A stretch of DNA of 64,000 nucleotides from Marsupella aquatica (lineage: Eukaryota > Marchantiophyta), in assembly GCA_973895155.1 (NCBI GenBank), contig OZ316898.1, forward strand, positions 11,470,001-11,534,000. Reading direction: 5' to 3'. The notes beneath the pieces were generated by a model. That model worked only from the letters and a program-made list of their open reading frames with translations. It searched no databases and was not told where the DNA came from. The stretch's first letter is position 1. The number at the start of each line of letters is the position of its first letter. Below, piece after piece: positions 48,200-61,345 of this stretch. Both the position numbers and the translations under genes were made by a program.

Positions 48200-51100
48200 T
48201 GCGGTCGTTATGATCCTAGTACTTCCATTAGAACTTTTTTTGTCCCTGGCCATTGGGCGCTCGTTTTCTATCAGTAGGCACTAGGCATTAGGCTTCAATC
48301 AACAACCTGAAGGTATCGACAAAACCCGAGCATTGAGCATAAAAAAATCCCAAGCATCGACAAACCCAGAGCACTTCCCTCCCGCAACACAAAGAATCAA
48401 AGAACGATGATTGTCAAGTAGCGGCGACAACCCTAAACCCCTCACAACACACAAATACATAATGCAATCCTTGGGGAATCACTTAGGCTAAAAAGCCTAA
48501 CACCCTTGTGAACACTTACATGTTACATACCCTTATTAGTTTTCAGATTACAAATTTTCCTTACATTAAAAAAACTCTTGAGTCATTTACAAGTGCTTTT
48601 GAAACTCCTTATAAAACCCCTTGTTTCTTTAAAATACTGCTTATAAAGTACTAAGGCATGATCAAGTGCACATGTATAGTTATTGCACTTGTGGCTCTAG
48701 AGTATCCATGGGATGTACCCTGGGCACATTACACTACATTCATGATCAAGTGCACCTGGTGTCTCTACTAGCCAAGCCTTACAACTACTATTGCACCTAT
48801 TCAATGTATGGACTACCCTACACTGTACTACATAGATAATTACACATGTGATATGCTGCAGCACAGGTTCTATGGACTAATCATGGGAGGTTTTAATTAA
48901 CTATTACATTTCAAAGACAATCAAGTGCATATGTGATGCTAATGCACCTGTCTTATAGACTAGTGACAATCCATAAACTACACTACAAAGCCAATCAGTT
49001 GCGAATCATGTTCAGCTATTATACCAGATATTGTGCTAATTGCACATGCTGCAAAAAAAATAGGACAGTATATTAGAGACGAGCTTACCCATTCACAATT
49101 AATATAGAAGAAATTGAGACAACTCACATTAGTATTAGGTGCAGTTTCATTCTAACTTCATATGGATGTTGCCTCTTGTCTCCTCCTAGCAATCCCCCAT
49201 CCCTACTCCTAGTTTACTTTCATAACCCCTCTCCAATACAAAAGCCCCATCCTCCCCATCCAAATCCCATATTTTACACCATAGTTATGAAAAATTAAAG
49301 TGTTCATATACATGACACTTAAAGAGAGTGACATGCAGCCCAATCGGTGCATGACATGTGGCACACAAGTGTGCAATAATACCCTTGCATAAAATAAGAA
49401 ATAACAACCACCACTAGAAACTATATACCCATTGTCATATTATAAGCAAAAACTCATCCTTTTATTATGGCCTTCATGCAAAGTATGTGTTTGTAATAAT
49501 GAGTTGAACACAATTTAAAATACCCTTCATTTGTTCGCATGTGGTTGGAAGAATTCGACGAGTGATTCCGCATGCAATATGTGTTCATGGCTAAACCCGC
49601 CCCCGCCCTACGTAGAACCCCATTGTCAACTGTGTTGTTGGCCGCTCGGTTAAGAGCACGGTTCACTATGGTGTGGGCTACTACACAACCATGCCTCTAG
49701 CTCTAGGACTTGGAAGGACTTTATCTGGATCATTCACACTTTGGATGAGTATGTTTGTTTCCGCTCCCCAAAATATATATTTTTGATCAAATGTACCAAC
49801 TTGTCTTGCCACTTTTGATCAAGTCTCATGGACTACACTATACTTACTCTTGCTGGCCATTGGTGGAGTGTTGTCACCACTCCCCCTACTCACATGGTTG
49901 ACCAATCCATGCAAGGGTTTCTTAGCAATTCTTTGCGCTAGTGACCTTGGTGAGTCTTTTCAAACAAAAAAAGCATACACAATACACTAGGGGAAATAAC
50001 ACAGTCATGACACAAGAGGGTAACAACACACACAAACTTGCAAAAACTAAATCCATATCTTTTGGTGGATAATTGTAATTCATTGTGAGGACAACTTGGC
50101 CTCAAATCATTTGCCCAACTCCTCCATTGTTGGGATTTTAGGCGGAGTAGTGAGGTGGAGACTCAAGAAACACAATAGACTGAGACCCCCTTTCCATGTA
50201 TCAGGGGTCGCCACTAAATATCAAAAACTACCACAATTACACCAACGCATCAAAGGTGTGGCTGCCGCTAACCTAAAATTTTCTACCCTAACCCATGCAG
50301 TACGCACATGCGCGACAGTCCTTTCTTAACTACCTAAATTTCTCCCTAACTATATATTTTGGGGGGCTTCTTGTGAGGTATATGCTTAATAAACCCCCAT
50401 CTGACTCTTTGTGCCTCAATCGACCCCCTTTTGCATTTTTGTACAGAAAGTACATATATTCTCTGTATTCTCTACTACTGGTCCAACCGTGAACGTTCAT
50501 GGCATCAACGTGTACTGTGACTATAGTCTACCCAAACTATGATTGTAAGCAACTTGACCATCATGTTCACCGCATGGTGTACGGCCGGCCGAAACAGCAA
50601 CAAGCAAGGATTTCAAAATATGTTTGGATGCAAGACTAGTAATGTCTTCATATGTTTATTGCTAGCTAACGTGTCCTCATAGAACGTGCTCCAGATGTTC
50701 ATTGTATGTGATTGGACAGATGCACATTCAGAATGACAACTCATCTTTGTCTCACTTGCGATTCCTTACCTCACCTTAGTTGACATTTTATGCAACACCA
50801 CAAAAAATGTTGTTGCACTTACGACCTCATTCCTGCAATGATTGCATGGTCATAATGACAACCTTTACCCACAATTCACCTCATCTAAATGAACATTTTT
50901 GTGATATGCATGGATAGTATTACACCAACTACAACAGAGCCCTTTCCTATTTGTGGTTCACAGTTTTCAAAGGTCCCAGAACAAGAAATGCAATTGGATT
51001 CCAAAGGTGCACACATATTGGCATGAGAATGCTGATATTTGTCCAGCATGGGAGACACATATCCAATGGCTTCTCGACCATGATGGTCATCGTCCAAATA

Positions 51101-53600
51101 GCTCGCCAAAGAGTCTACTAATGTGACGATGCTTTCTTGACTTGTAGATCCCATTCTGAGTGTTGAGAGAACAGTAGAGAGTGAGTCCAAGAATATCATT
51201 GAATGTCAAATCAGATGTCCAGATTGTTTAACTGCCAGCAAAGTCGTCTGAGCAGGTTTTGGTCAATCCATATGGGGGAAAAGTCACTGGTGTTCAAGAA
51301 TTGGAATCAGTTGCTCCCATGTTTGACGAGCCAGAGTGAGAACTAAGGTTTGAACACTTTGCTCATCAATGAGTTTACTCCAATGATCACTTACCTGATT
51401 TCACTGCAATGTCTTGCTCTATCATATTTGAAAAAACCAGGTCATTGCCATAATTGTTTTGCAGCAATTTTCTTGTTTTGCATTGTTTGTTTCCAAAGAC
51501 CCAAAATCATCAGGGGAATGGATGGCTATCCAGTGAGAAAACAGTGTTTCATCCATGTTTGATTAGAGAAAACAGTGTTTCATGCATGTTTGATTAGGGA
51601 AAACATATCCCTCGCAACCCTCCTTGCCTCCTATATGCCTGTTGTGGTGCACCTAGGTATGCTTGTACCATAGAGAGAAGGTCAAATATGTTTGACCAAA
51701 AAAGTAGTCTATGATGAGGTTCTTTGTTGAGGTAGCAAAAAAGGATTCCGTAAAAACTCGAGGACCATAATAACAGACTACTCTCATGATCAGACAAGCT
51801 TTCGGATATTCTGCAAAACAAAGCTCCTTAGCATTTGGATGCATAGGTGAATATGTTGTAATTGGAAAAGTAGGAAGGAATGTAACGGAACACAATACCA
51901 AAGAAAGACATAGTGAAAAAAATAGAGTGGAACAGCCCCAGGTTCTTTATTGAACATTAATAAAGATTGCATTTGTATTAATTTCTCATAATCATATTTG
52001 CATTACTTTGTTTAAATCTTAGACCAGAATGAAAGTTTGTATCCCATGGACATTGAACAACATGTCTTCATATTTATATTTAAGCACACGTTATGTCTTC
52101 ATTGTGATGATTGACTAGTATATTCATCAACTCCTTTCTACACATTAAATGTGTACACATGACAGCACAATGGCATGGCCACTGTGATTGTATGGCCACA
52201 ACTACACATAAGATAAATTAACAATTTCTTTATCTAACCTGCATTTCTTGGTCTGGCCTTGATATCTTTTATGCAATGCACTGGCATCAGACCAGTAATA
52301 CATAATAAGCATTACTTAAAATTCTTCATAAGTATAGTCATAAAAACGTATCTATTTGTATTATTTCTATTGTAGTAATTCATACATTCTACATGGCACC
52401 AGTTACTTGAGGACACATAGCAGGACTTGAGTTTGTTTGCCACTTTGAAGACTTTGAGTGTTTTTTGTTTCTTTGGTTTGCCTGGGTTTTTCTTTTGTCT
52501 TCCTCCCGTTCGTGGGTCTCCTTGCGTGCAACCTTTTGCTCCTTACCAGTGTTGTACATATTGTTCATGTTGTACTACCAACAAAAATAATTCAATTCCA
52601 TTATATAATACAAGGACAAGCGGAGGATTACTTTAAAATTCGCCTTCTTTAATTGGTAACTCAATCTTCTTTTATTTCTCAAGTCAAAATAATATAACTC
52701 TGTGATAAATTGGAAATAAATTTTTAAGATATTGTAACAATCATTAATGTATTGTTCCAAGACAAAATCTGAAGCATGTTCTAGCATGAACATGCCCATG
52801 CCCTAGAACATGCTATGTGGACTGCTAGGGGATAAAGACCATGGAATAATGCACGTGGATCTAGGTCTGGGGCCCACCACAATTGTCCTTGATCTCTTAG
52901 CCAAAACCATAACTCAACCCCCTATTAGTATGATGCATTATCTTTCCAGGGCAGTTGTGAAAGACAACGAGAAACCCCAATGTGGTAGAATCAGTACAAA
53001 ATGAATTGGCGCTGGTTTCAATCCACTTTCCTCTTTGGTAATGTAGTCACCCCCTCACACGTTTACCGTACAGAGAAGAGATTTCTTATTCCTACCCTAA
53101 CGCCCTCTTCTCTTTTTTCACTTGTAGTTTTATGGGAGGTACGTCCTAGACTAAAACACCTAGCCAGCCTGGCCAGAGGTTCCAAGTCTCCTGACCCACT
53201 CCTGCCAGCCTGGCCCGGGGTTATGAGATTTTGGTCCCCCCTGCTAGTCCCTCTGACTCGGTTGTTATTGATCAGGTCAAATCTAAAGCAAAGTCTGCAC
53301 TTGGTGGTAATGCTTATTAATCCATGGCAACTCATGGATTATCCTACACATAACCCCAGCCAACCTTGTCGAGTCTCATCATTTCAAAATTTTATGTAAA
53401 AAATAGTGCTAGGGTTATTCTTGCTAATCTATAGGGACCAGGGTTGGAGAAAAACACTTAGTGGACCTCCTAGAGAGACTTTCTTGCCCGATGGACCTAA
53501 AATTTTCAATCCTCTCCAACAGGCCTATGGGCTCACCTTGTCTGGCTTTTGCGTTAGACATTCTTATGATGCAATTTTTAATTTCTTATAATATGAAAAC
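48200..53600. other. AT-rich intergenic span
   Basis: No recognised gene. A minus-strand open stretch at 50885-51199 (LDSLSTVLSTLRMGSTSQES, SLASYLDDDHHGREAIGY) looks more protein-like than its neighbours but has no start context or known family. The rest has stops in every frame and short low-complexity runs. Confidence 0.4.
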
Positions 53601-53686
53601 TCACCCATAGAACCCAATATTGTCTACCATAGTTGGATGTACATCCAACAGCATGACCAAGAGGGGTTGACTAGCTACCAGCACAG

Positions 53687-54109
53687 TGTTGAAGCAAAAA
53701 CTTATTGTGCAACACCAACAAGAAATGATGCGTTGCAATTAGAATTTGGATACATTGACCATTCTTCAGTAAACAACCATTACTCATAAGACGACATGCA
53801 CATGTGCAACATCCACTGAACACACAAGTGGTTGACACAATAGATATGTGGTTCATCTCACTAGAGGCTCTGTCCACGGGAACACACAAGAGAGCCTTAT
53901 CAAAGTTTAAGCCTGTTGACCATATCGAGTCTCCACAAACTAAGCTCTTCCTATCTCCCAAAAGGCTCTGTAGCAATAAGCCTAAGTTCCACTCTCAACT
54001 AAGCCCTTCTAGTAAATATAGTAGGAACACACCATAACCATACACCTGACTATGGTTTGACTAATAGTGGTTACACAATAGCCCTAGACCTAAGAGTAAA
54101 TGTCTAACA
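53687..54109. repeat. Solo-LTR-like repeat related to the Copia LTR, copy 2
   Basis: Begins TGTTGAAGCAAAAACTTATT and ends AATGTCTAACA. It shares ordered words with the Copia LTRs (CACGGGAACACACAAGAG, AATAAGCCTAAGTTCCA) and with 3289-3698 (ACTCATAAGAC, ATGCACAT). The sequence after TAACA is unlike the Copia 3' UTR, which supports TAACA as the true LTR end. Confidence 0.55.
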
Positions 54110-56842
54110 ACCACAATCTTTACAAATAATGAAAGGTGTGATAGAAGTTCTTGCCCAATCTTGTTTATTGGCTGTAAAATCAAAATGGATGTGTGAATAT
54201 AATGAAGTGAACTGTATACATCATACACAATATTTTCTTGCTAAGCTAAACCAGAACCGCCCAAATGCTAACATGCTACAAAATTGTGTGATAGGGCACC
54301 TCACAAGAACATGGCATTATGGAGTGGGCCTAGAGGCTCACTGGGAGAGATCCAAAACTTCTGGTCCATGAGAGGAGAAGGTCTCCCCAATAGGTCCACT
54401 TAGTATTTTCTCTCCATGACAGTAATCCCCGTGGGCTCACATCCTTTGGGGATAGCAGCCCATGACCTCCTCCAGGCTGTGAGTTACCCTACATTTTCTT
54501 GCTTTACAAGCTGGTGGACCATAATAAACAAAACGACCATAGTAGTAGAAAGGAAAGCCCAGATAATCACAAAGGTTTGACTCATAGAATCCTACAGTGA
54601 ACTCACAAAACCCTGATAGACACAAATCAAACATTACATTATACTTCCATCACAGTGTTTACAGCTACTTTTTCACATTAGTTTGTAATTTCATGTGGTG
54701 TTCCACTAGGATTGGAGTGGGGTAGTTGTAGCCTGTGAGGAAACAGGAAAAAGTTTCCTGTTGTGAGTAAAATATTATTCACAGGACATGTTTTGCTAGG
54801 GCAAACTACCTAGTCCCTAGCTAAAACTTGGATTCAAATATCTTAACTTTTGTGTCGAGTTTTAGTAAAATCCAATTTGGGGAGTCCTGTTTTTACTCGC
54901 TAGTTCTAGAAATGCAAAAGTTAGCCAACATTAAAAGGTATTGTCAATTACTAGTGCTACTTGCTAGCAATACTCTCTTTGCTAGAAAAACTCATGGCTG
55001 CGTGCATCATACAATACCTCGTTGGAGTGTGTCCATTTGTATTTCCATAACCTTTGTGGCTATGGGGGCATTTCTTTCCATTGTAATAAATTGGAGTAAT
55101 TCGTTTTATTTTATATTCGGGGCAACCCCTTACCACCTTTTGTCCACCCTTTAGGAATAATCCTCTTTCCAAGATCTCATGCCCCTTGATTCTCAGTATG
55201 ATGTCACCCGTCAAACAAGGTGTCCCCACTTAAGGATAGTTATATACTGTGGATGCCATTCCTTGGAATTACTGTGGATGCCATTATAATAAGGTTCCTG
55301 CGATTGACAATGGTCGATGGTGATGCTTTGATTCTAAGGGTAATTTCGACCATATATTTGTCAGGCCTTGAGAGGCACCAGTAAGATTTGGAGGATACCT
55401 CAGACGTTGGGAGTTGAGAGACCCATTTGTGCTGTTAGTGGAAGAAGTAGAATCTATTCGGCAGCCACTTTCCTCATTTCCAATTGCGGATGTTGAGCCC
55501 TACAATTTGATTGGAGAGGATAAGGGGGGGAGATCATTCCAGAAATGACGTCTCGATAAGAGAGCCCTGCAAATCAGATGCTTTTTTCACCTCACTAATA
55601 AGCCAGCAGATCAGACGCATGGGCTTGGGGCTTTCTTAGGCAGCATCTCGAGGTAAGCTTTTCGCTCCAGGGATGGATAATAAATCTTAGCATACACTAG
55701 GTGGAGGGAATCACACCACGCCAGAAAAGGGCGAGAGAACCTATTAAAGAGGTCAAAAGGGTAGACTAGCAACCAACTCATTCATTTTGACCTCTGTGCA
55801 AAGGGTAGACTAGCAACCAACTTTTCAAAGTTGCTTGTCACATCTTCATTGGAGAAATCACACCACACAATCCCCAAATGGACCAAGACCCCACACCTAG
55901 CATCCTTTCTAATGATGTGAATATTACCCAACGATACAAGATCAAGAGGAATGTTTTGAGTTTATAGTGGCTTTACAAGACATGGGACACTTGCGACTTT
56001 TCCACCACAGCAAAACGGAGGGCTATTTTTTTCCACAAATACACTCCAGATTAACTTTTGAAATGTAATTCACTAAATGCAAAGCACTTGAATAAAGGAG
56101 CCAAAGTTTATGAATGTTGGGTTCAGTTACACAGGTTTACAATTCTATAAATATAAGCACTCCACATCAGCATTTACTTGGGCCGGCTGCTTACCATGTA
56201 GGATTGTAGATCCCAGATTTGAATTGCCCTCGAGTTCTTGTCAAGCCAATTGCAGCCTTTCCACTCATTATAAGATCCATATTTAATCATAAAGATAATA
56301 AAACAAAGACAATCTCTAGGCTCTTGTAAAGTCACCATTGGAACCATTTAAAGTCACCCAATGTACCGCCACCCAAACTACTTTAGATTCATAGAAAGAG
56401 CGTAGGAGTCATAGGCTGAGACCAGTGTTTATCCATCCCCTTACATTGGATGGGATCCTAATATGCTTATCGAATGAAATCAGAAGTTGCTACTTCAAAT
56501 CCATATCATTCAGTTAGCACAGAGGTTTCCATAATCTCATGTGAGTTTACGAATTGTGGGGGAGTAGAAATTCTGGGATATAATCAGCCTATATAGCCTA
56601 GAGTTTTTACAGCAACCACTTTAGTACATGCAATCTCGCCACACCCTCCCATCTTCTGTTTTCGGGACAAAAGGGAGGCAGATGAGGGGAGGACACAGGA
56701 GATGGGAGAAAGAAAAATGTTTTCCTTCCACACAGGGCCTCTCAACCACGCCTAGACTCTAGGTTGCTGTCCATGCTGCCATTGTCTATCTTGCACTCCT
56801 CTTATGCCTTTGCCCTCCCTACCATCATTTTTGCAACAAGAA
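54110..56842. other. Intergenic span, no gene seen
   Basis: AT-rich sequence without a recognisable coding region. A short repeated word (AAAGGGTAGACTAGCAACCA) occurs at about 55757 and 55799. Confidence 0.4.
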
Positions 56843-57030
56843 CATGGACACAATGACAATATTTCTTCTGCGACAACCACCCAACCCAACATGGACACAA
56901 TGACAATATTTCTTCTGCGACAACCACCCAACCCAACATGGACACAATGACAATATTTCTTCTGCGACAACCACCCAACCCAACATGGACACAATGACAA
57001 TATTTCTTCTGCGACAACCACCCAACCCAA
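56843..57030. repeat. 47-bp perfect tandem repeat, four copies
   Basis: Units start at 56843, 56890, 56937 and 56984 (CATGGACACAATGACAATAT...) and are identical. Because 47 is not a multiple of three, all three minus-strand frames stay open and read the same peptides in rotation, which explains the long open frames here without any gene. Confidence 0.97.
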
Positions 57031-57423
57031 CTATAATGCTTCCACAATCATAGCACGACACTGCCAGAAACACTTATTTACTTCACCTATACTTCTTTAC
57101 TTGGCCTTCACATTTCTATCCAACATAGGGCATGGGAAAGGTATCCAATAAAAAGACACCCAAGCACTAATTCCCGGACAATATCTTGTTATTTGAACTT
57201 GGAGATCAGACATTGCCACGACCACAATCTTGCCCAATAAGGTGGCTTTCCTAAAATAGCTTGTGCATGGTTTGGGTAATTGGGTGTCAAGTATTTCCCA
57301 CCATTTGGTCACAATAATAGCCCAGTAGTAGCTCAATCATTTTCTGAACGTGGTGGTCCCAGACAGAATCTTCTCAATTACAACGTTGTCAGATATGTTA
57401 ATTCAGTTGGTTCTATGAAGTAA

Positions 57424-57447
57424 CCCCCCCCCCCCCCCCCCCCCCCC
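57424..57447. repeat. Poly-C tract, 24 bases
   Basis: An uninterrupted run of 24 C. Its length may be an assembly estimate. Confidence 0.95.
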
Positions 57448-57639
57448 AAGACTCGGTCCAAATAAACAGCAGAAACCACATTAGTTTAAAAGTATCTCTT
57501 GTCATATGATACCGGTAGAAAGGCTGCTATGCTAAAGTATGCTCTCGGCAACCTACACAGAAGAATTGCCCCAAGCTTTCACTTGGCAAACTTGCCGTCT
57601 TGTAATTTTGTGCTAAGAATTGTCCTTTACATGTCAGTA

Positions 57640-58060
57640 AAGCTTGCCCTCAAAAACTACCAGGTATGTGACCAAGGAGTGTTTGGTCACAATTGTTGAA
57701 GTATCAGTTGCATCAGTCTATATCACATGCCTAAAGGCAAAAATGTCAAACCGGGAGACAGGGTCCCAATGGGAGAGCAGCCCAATAACGGGACGCAAAG
57801 AAGGGGAAGAGGCCACAAGAAGACTGATGAGGTCAAACCAGTCAAGGCGCCCCCCTCAAAAACAAAGGAACAAAGACAAAATCAAGGAACTAGCAAAGAA
57901 ACCAAGAAAACTAACCCCCTACTGGGCCAAAAACTGAAAAGTTTAATAGACTTCCGGAGTAAACTGCATGGGAGGGTCACGAAGTGGAATCTGTCTAGAG
58001 ACAATAAAACCAATAAACTGCCTAGGCCCTACGAAGGCTAGAGTGAAAGCCTGGGCCCTT
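57640..58060 (+). pseudogene. Remnant of a basic, proline-rich reading frame (copy 2)
   Basis: From 57727 a plus-strand frame reads MPKGKNVKPGDRVPMGEQPN, then a Lys/Arg/Thr-rich stretch (RRGRGHKKTDEVKPVKAPPS) to about 58041. It matches the minus-strand remnant at 36640-36790. A Lys/Gln-rich stretch near 58860-58980 and Pro/Lys/Gln-rich frames at 59700-60130 have a similar flavour. No enzyme domain is visible. It may be a decayed gag or LINE ORF1. Confidence 0.4.
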
Positions 58061-58625
58061 TGTAAGGCGACAGACACCCTCTGTCTAAAGAAGGCAATGA
58101 GGATGGAAACAAGTAGGAAAGGCCTTCACTCAATAAAAAAAATTACACAGGTTCAAAGAAACTGGTCAAAGGTAGGGTGGAGAGCACCATAAACCTCAAG
58201 GGCAAACGGGTAGAAAATCTACCCCGGGTAGCAAACTGCATATTCCTTGAGCCAGACTGCCTTGGCTACAGCATGTCCTGGCACATGGGTGGCCACTGCA
58301 ACATCCCTCTAGTAGGATCGACCACAATTACATCGCCAAGTGCCCAAACGCCAACCTAGGAAAGGCCAAATCAGCCCACTGCCGATCAGGAACACCATCC
58401 TGAGGGGGAAGCACATGTCGTTGCTCCAGAGTCTTGGGCAATGGCCACATCCCGGATGTCATCCAGAGGGGCAGTCCACTCACTCCCATGGACATGAACT
58501 CCCAAAGGATCCCCCAATGCCCCACTTGGAGGTCTCACTACATAGAGCCCCCCCCATCACCTGCAACATTTTAAAGCCCCGCACGTACCCCCTAAAATTT
58601 AAGATTTTGAATTTTTTTTAACCCT

Positions 58626-58662
58626 ATAATTTTGGAATATTATTGGAATATTCCAAAATTAT
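58626..58662. repeat. Perfect 16-bp inverted repeat
   Basis: Arms 58626-58641 (ATAATTTTGGAATATT) and 58647-58662 with a 5-base loop. AT-rich, so it could form a cruciform or transcript hairpin. Confidence 0.9.
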
Positions 58663-58699
58663 GATGAAAAAGACTCTAATGTTGTTACAAGACTCCAAG

Positions 58700-61045
58700 T
58701 TGGGTTTAAAAGACCCTAAAAGTTCTTCCATAAAAATTTTGAAGTCTTCCCTTAAAACCAATAAAACTACCTTATTCCATGTTCCATGCATGATGTGTTG
58801 ATTCTATGGAAGTGAAACCCCCGAGATATATATGCCCCACATACACAAGTGGGTTGGCCAAGGACACAAGGGTGAGGAAGTCCCAACCAAAGGCGCAACA
58901 AAGTGGTAAAAAGGAAGGATCGGAGGTCAAACAAAAGGGTAAAGTTGTAAATAGCCAAGTGCTACAACTAGTCCTAGCACAAGATAGGAGGCAAGCCCGA
59001 ATTGAGTCGGAAGGTGTGTCGGAGAGCATGCTAGAAAGGGTGTGACGTGCATGCGATCAGAAATCACATGTTGAACACGATGCGGACTATTAAGACCACG
59101 TCCACAAAGGCTCCCGTATGGCGAGCCGTATGGCTAGATGTATTTGTGACAAAAGACCAAACCATGGCTACCGTAATGGTTTGTGCTTATAATTATTAGC
59201 GCGTACCAGATTAGGACTACAGTAGCCATGGTTGTGCAGTTTTTAAATTTTTTAGAAATTTGAATAAAAGAGGGAATAGTTTTACAGCAAGGCAAGGGGA
59301 ACAAACCGCCCAAACCAGAAACAACAAAGAGCATCCTCAACACCTGGAGCATCCCAGAAAAACCAGGAAGACTATTTAATCAAACCAGTGGATCCTATAG
59401 AGCCAACGATAAATGTTTCCTTTGTACCTTGGGCAGTTAATTAAGACCTGCTAAATGCTGGACAAAATGTGCTGGTAGTTTAGGAAAGAGGGAGAAAACT
59501 AGATTCCAAACATGATAGCCTCAAAAATTTTACATGAGGCTAGGTGTTTGGAATACTGGTATCTGTTGAAATTGGCCCAGGCACATGTTGTATGTGAGAA
59601 ACAGCCAGATACCGGAAAAGTAGATTGAGAAAACTCTTTGGCTGTGAAAAGTTGTTTGTTGTTTATTTTTGTTTCTTAAAACAAAGGAGCCTGTTTTGGA
59701 GTTGCCAAAAACCAAAACATATTCAAAGGCCAGAACGTCCTCCAACAATGCAAAACGCCAAAAGCCACTCGAACAGACCATAAGGTCACCCCCACAAGAC
59801 AAGGGCCAAAAGGAGCACAAACAGCCAACAAAAACAGACCGACCAGAAGACTAGAAGCAATTTTGAGGGATGGGGAGCGCAGGCCCCTCGCCCCAGGTCG
59901 ACAGAAAACAAGACAAAACAAGACAATGGTCAAAAGAGGCCACCAAAACATAGGACCTCAGCAACACAATGTCCAAAGCAGTAACATTGAAGAAGTCCAC
60001 CAAAGACCACCACCACATAACAGCCTTCTCCCTATGGTGGAGGGGGAAAATGGGGCAAGACCTAGACAAAAATCCAAGCTAAACAAGATGATTGCGAGTA
60101 GAAGCCCTAGCAGCCATTTCAGCGACTTCAATTAAAGTCTGACTAATCCTTGATTTAACTGTCTAGCCTTTTGCACACTTTGAGTTCACTGCATGGTATC
60201 ATGAATGTGCACAACAGTTCCATGGACAATGACTTGCAATGGAGTCTTGGTAGCGTTAGCATGATAAGTGCGTTGTTGGCACTCAATCTAGATGCTACTA
60301 AGGATCTTGTGGATGAGAAGGAGGAAGCCAGGGTTGCACTTCTGGGACCCCACCAACTAATGTAATGGGCAACCAAATTTACAACAGTCTCCATTCATTC
60401 TAACCTAGACTACGCATTTATGGTGCCCTAGTTCATTCTAACCTTGTTCTAATATTTTTTTCAAAATGGATTTAAAATACCCATCGGATGTTTGCACGTA
60501 TGTTTTGTTATTTCATAAGCTGAGGGCCCAGGGAACCATACACTATGAACAAGAAATTAACTAGACACTATCAGTTGCTTATTCAAGGCATCAGTTCTGT
60601 ACCTTGCTTCACAAACCGTTGCATGATAGGAACATTCTGTATAATGGAGGGGAATTAAGCCAGTGACAACTACAACTCATTTGCTTGAGCTCATGGCCTT
60701 AGAGAAAAAGTAGTGGTGGGGACCTTCACGATAGGTCACTTGAATGCAAAAGAAAGGTCCTCCCGATATGTGCGGGGGCATTGAACACCTTAGGATTGGG
60801 ATTAGCTGCACAGGATTTTTACGGTTCTATGGTAATGATAGAGTAAAACAAATAAAAACTACATTATAGTCATTTGTCAAAACAACTAGCAATACTCTTG
60901 TTTGCAGTTATGAACAACAATAACACAAGACAATACAAGACACATAAATCTCTTGGATATGAAAACTTAAGCTTTGCAATTCATTCTTCACCAAACTTCC
61001 TTTCTTGGTTTTATTGTCTAGCTTCCTTATCTTCTCATGCATCCA
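58700..61045. other. Intergenic span with decayed coding-like stretches
   Basis: Open plus-strand stretches at 58806-59045, 59669-59854 and 59863-60135 are rich in Lys, Gln, Pro and Arg and free of stops, but none shows a known domain. They may belong to the same decayed element as 57640-58060. Confidence 0.35.
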
Positions 61046-61049
61046 GATT

Positions 61050-61345
61050 AGAAACCCGGGGTCCTCGCTTCTTTTCTTTTGACCCATCGTGCGCAAAGAA
61101 GTTTAGGATTTTTTAATTGAACTGAGCGGAACTTGAGTTTAAATTTTGCTGAAGAAAAATATGGTGTTTTTAGTCCAATTTTAAGAATTAGAAGAACTAT
61201 AGGGGTTTTCAATACCAAATTTGAAAATATTCTTAGATATTCCATAAAGTTAGCGGTTAAAAAATTGTAGAACTTACTTTATTTTCTTAAATTTTAGGGT
61301 GTTTATTACTTGAAAACTTTGCGTGTGATATGGGACCTCCCTTGC
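61050..61345 (+). mobile_element. MITE-like element, copy 3
   Basis: Begins CCCGGGGTCCTCGCTTCTTT and runs through GGATTTTTTAATTGAACTGA, CCAATTTTAAGAATTAGAAG and TTTTAGGGTGTTTATTAC to GTGTGATATGGGACCTCC. Order and spacing follow copy 2. Confidence 0.7.

Noticed and set aside
56752-57073. Repeat protein with GLGGCRRRNIVIVSM units
   Set aside because: It is the 47-bp satellite read in rotating frames; all three frames give the same peptides.
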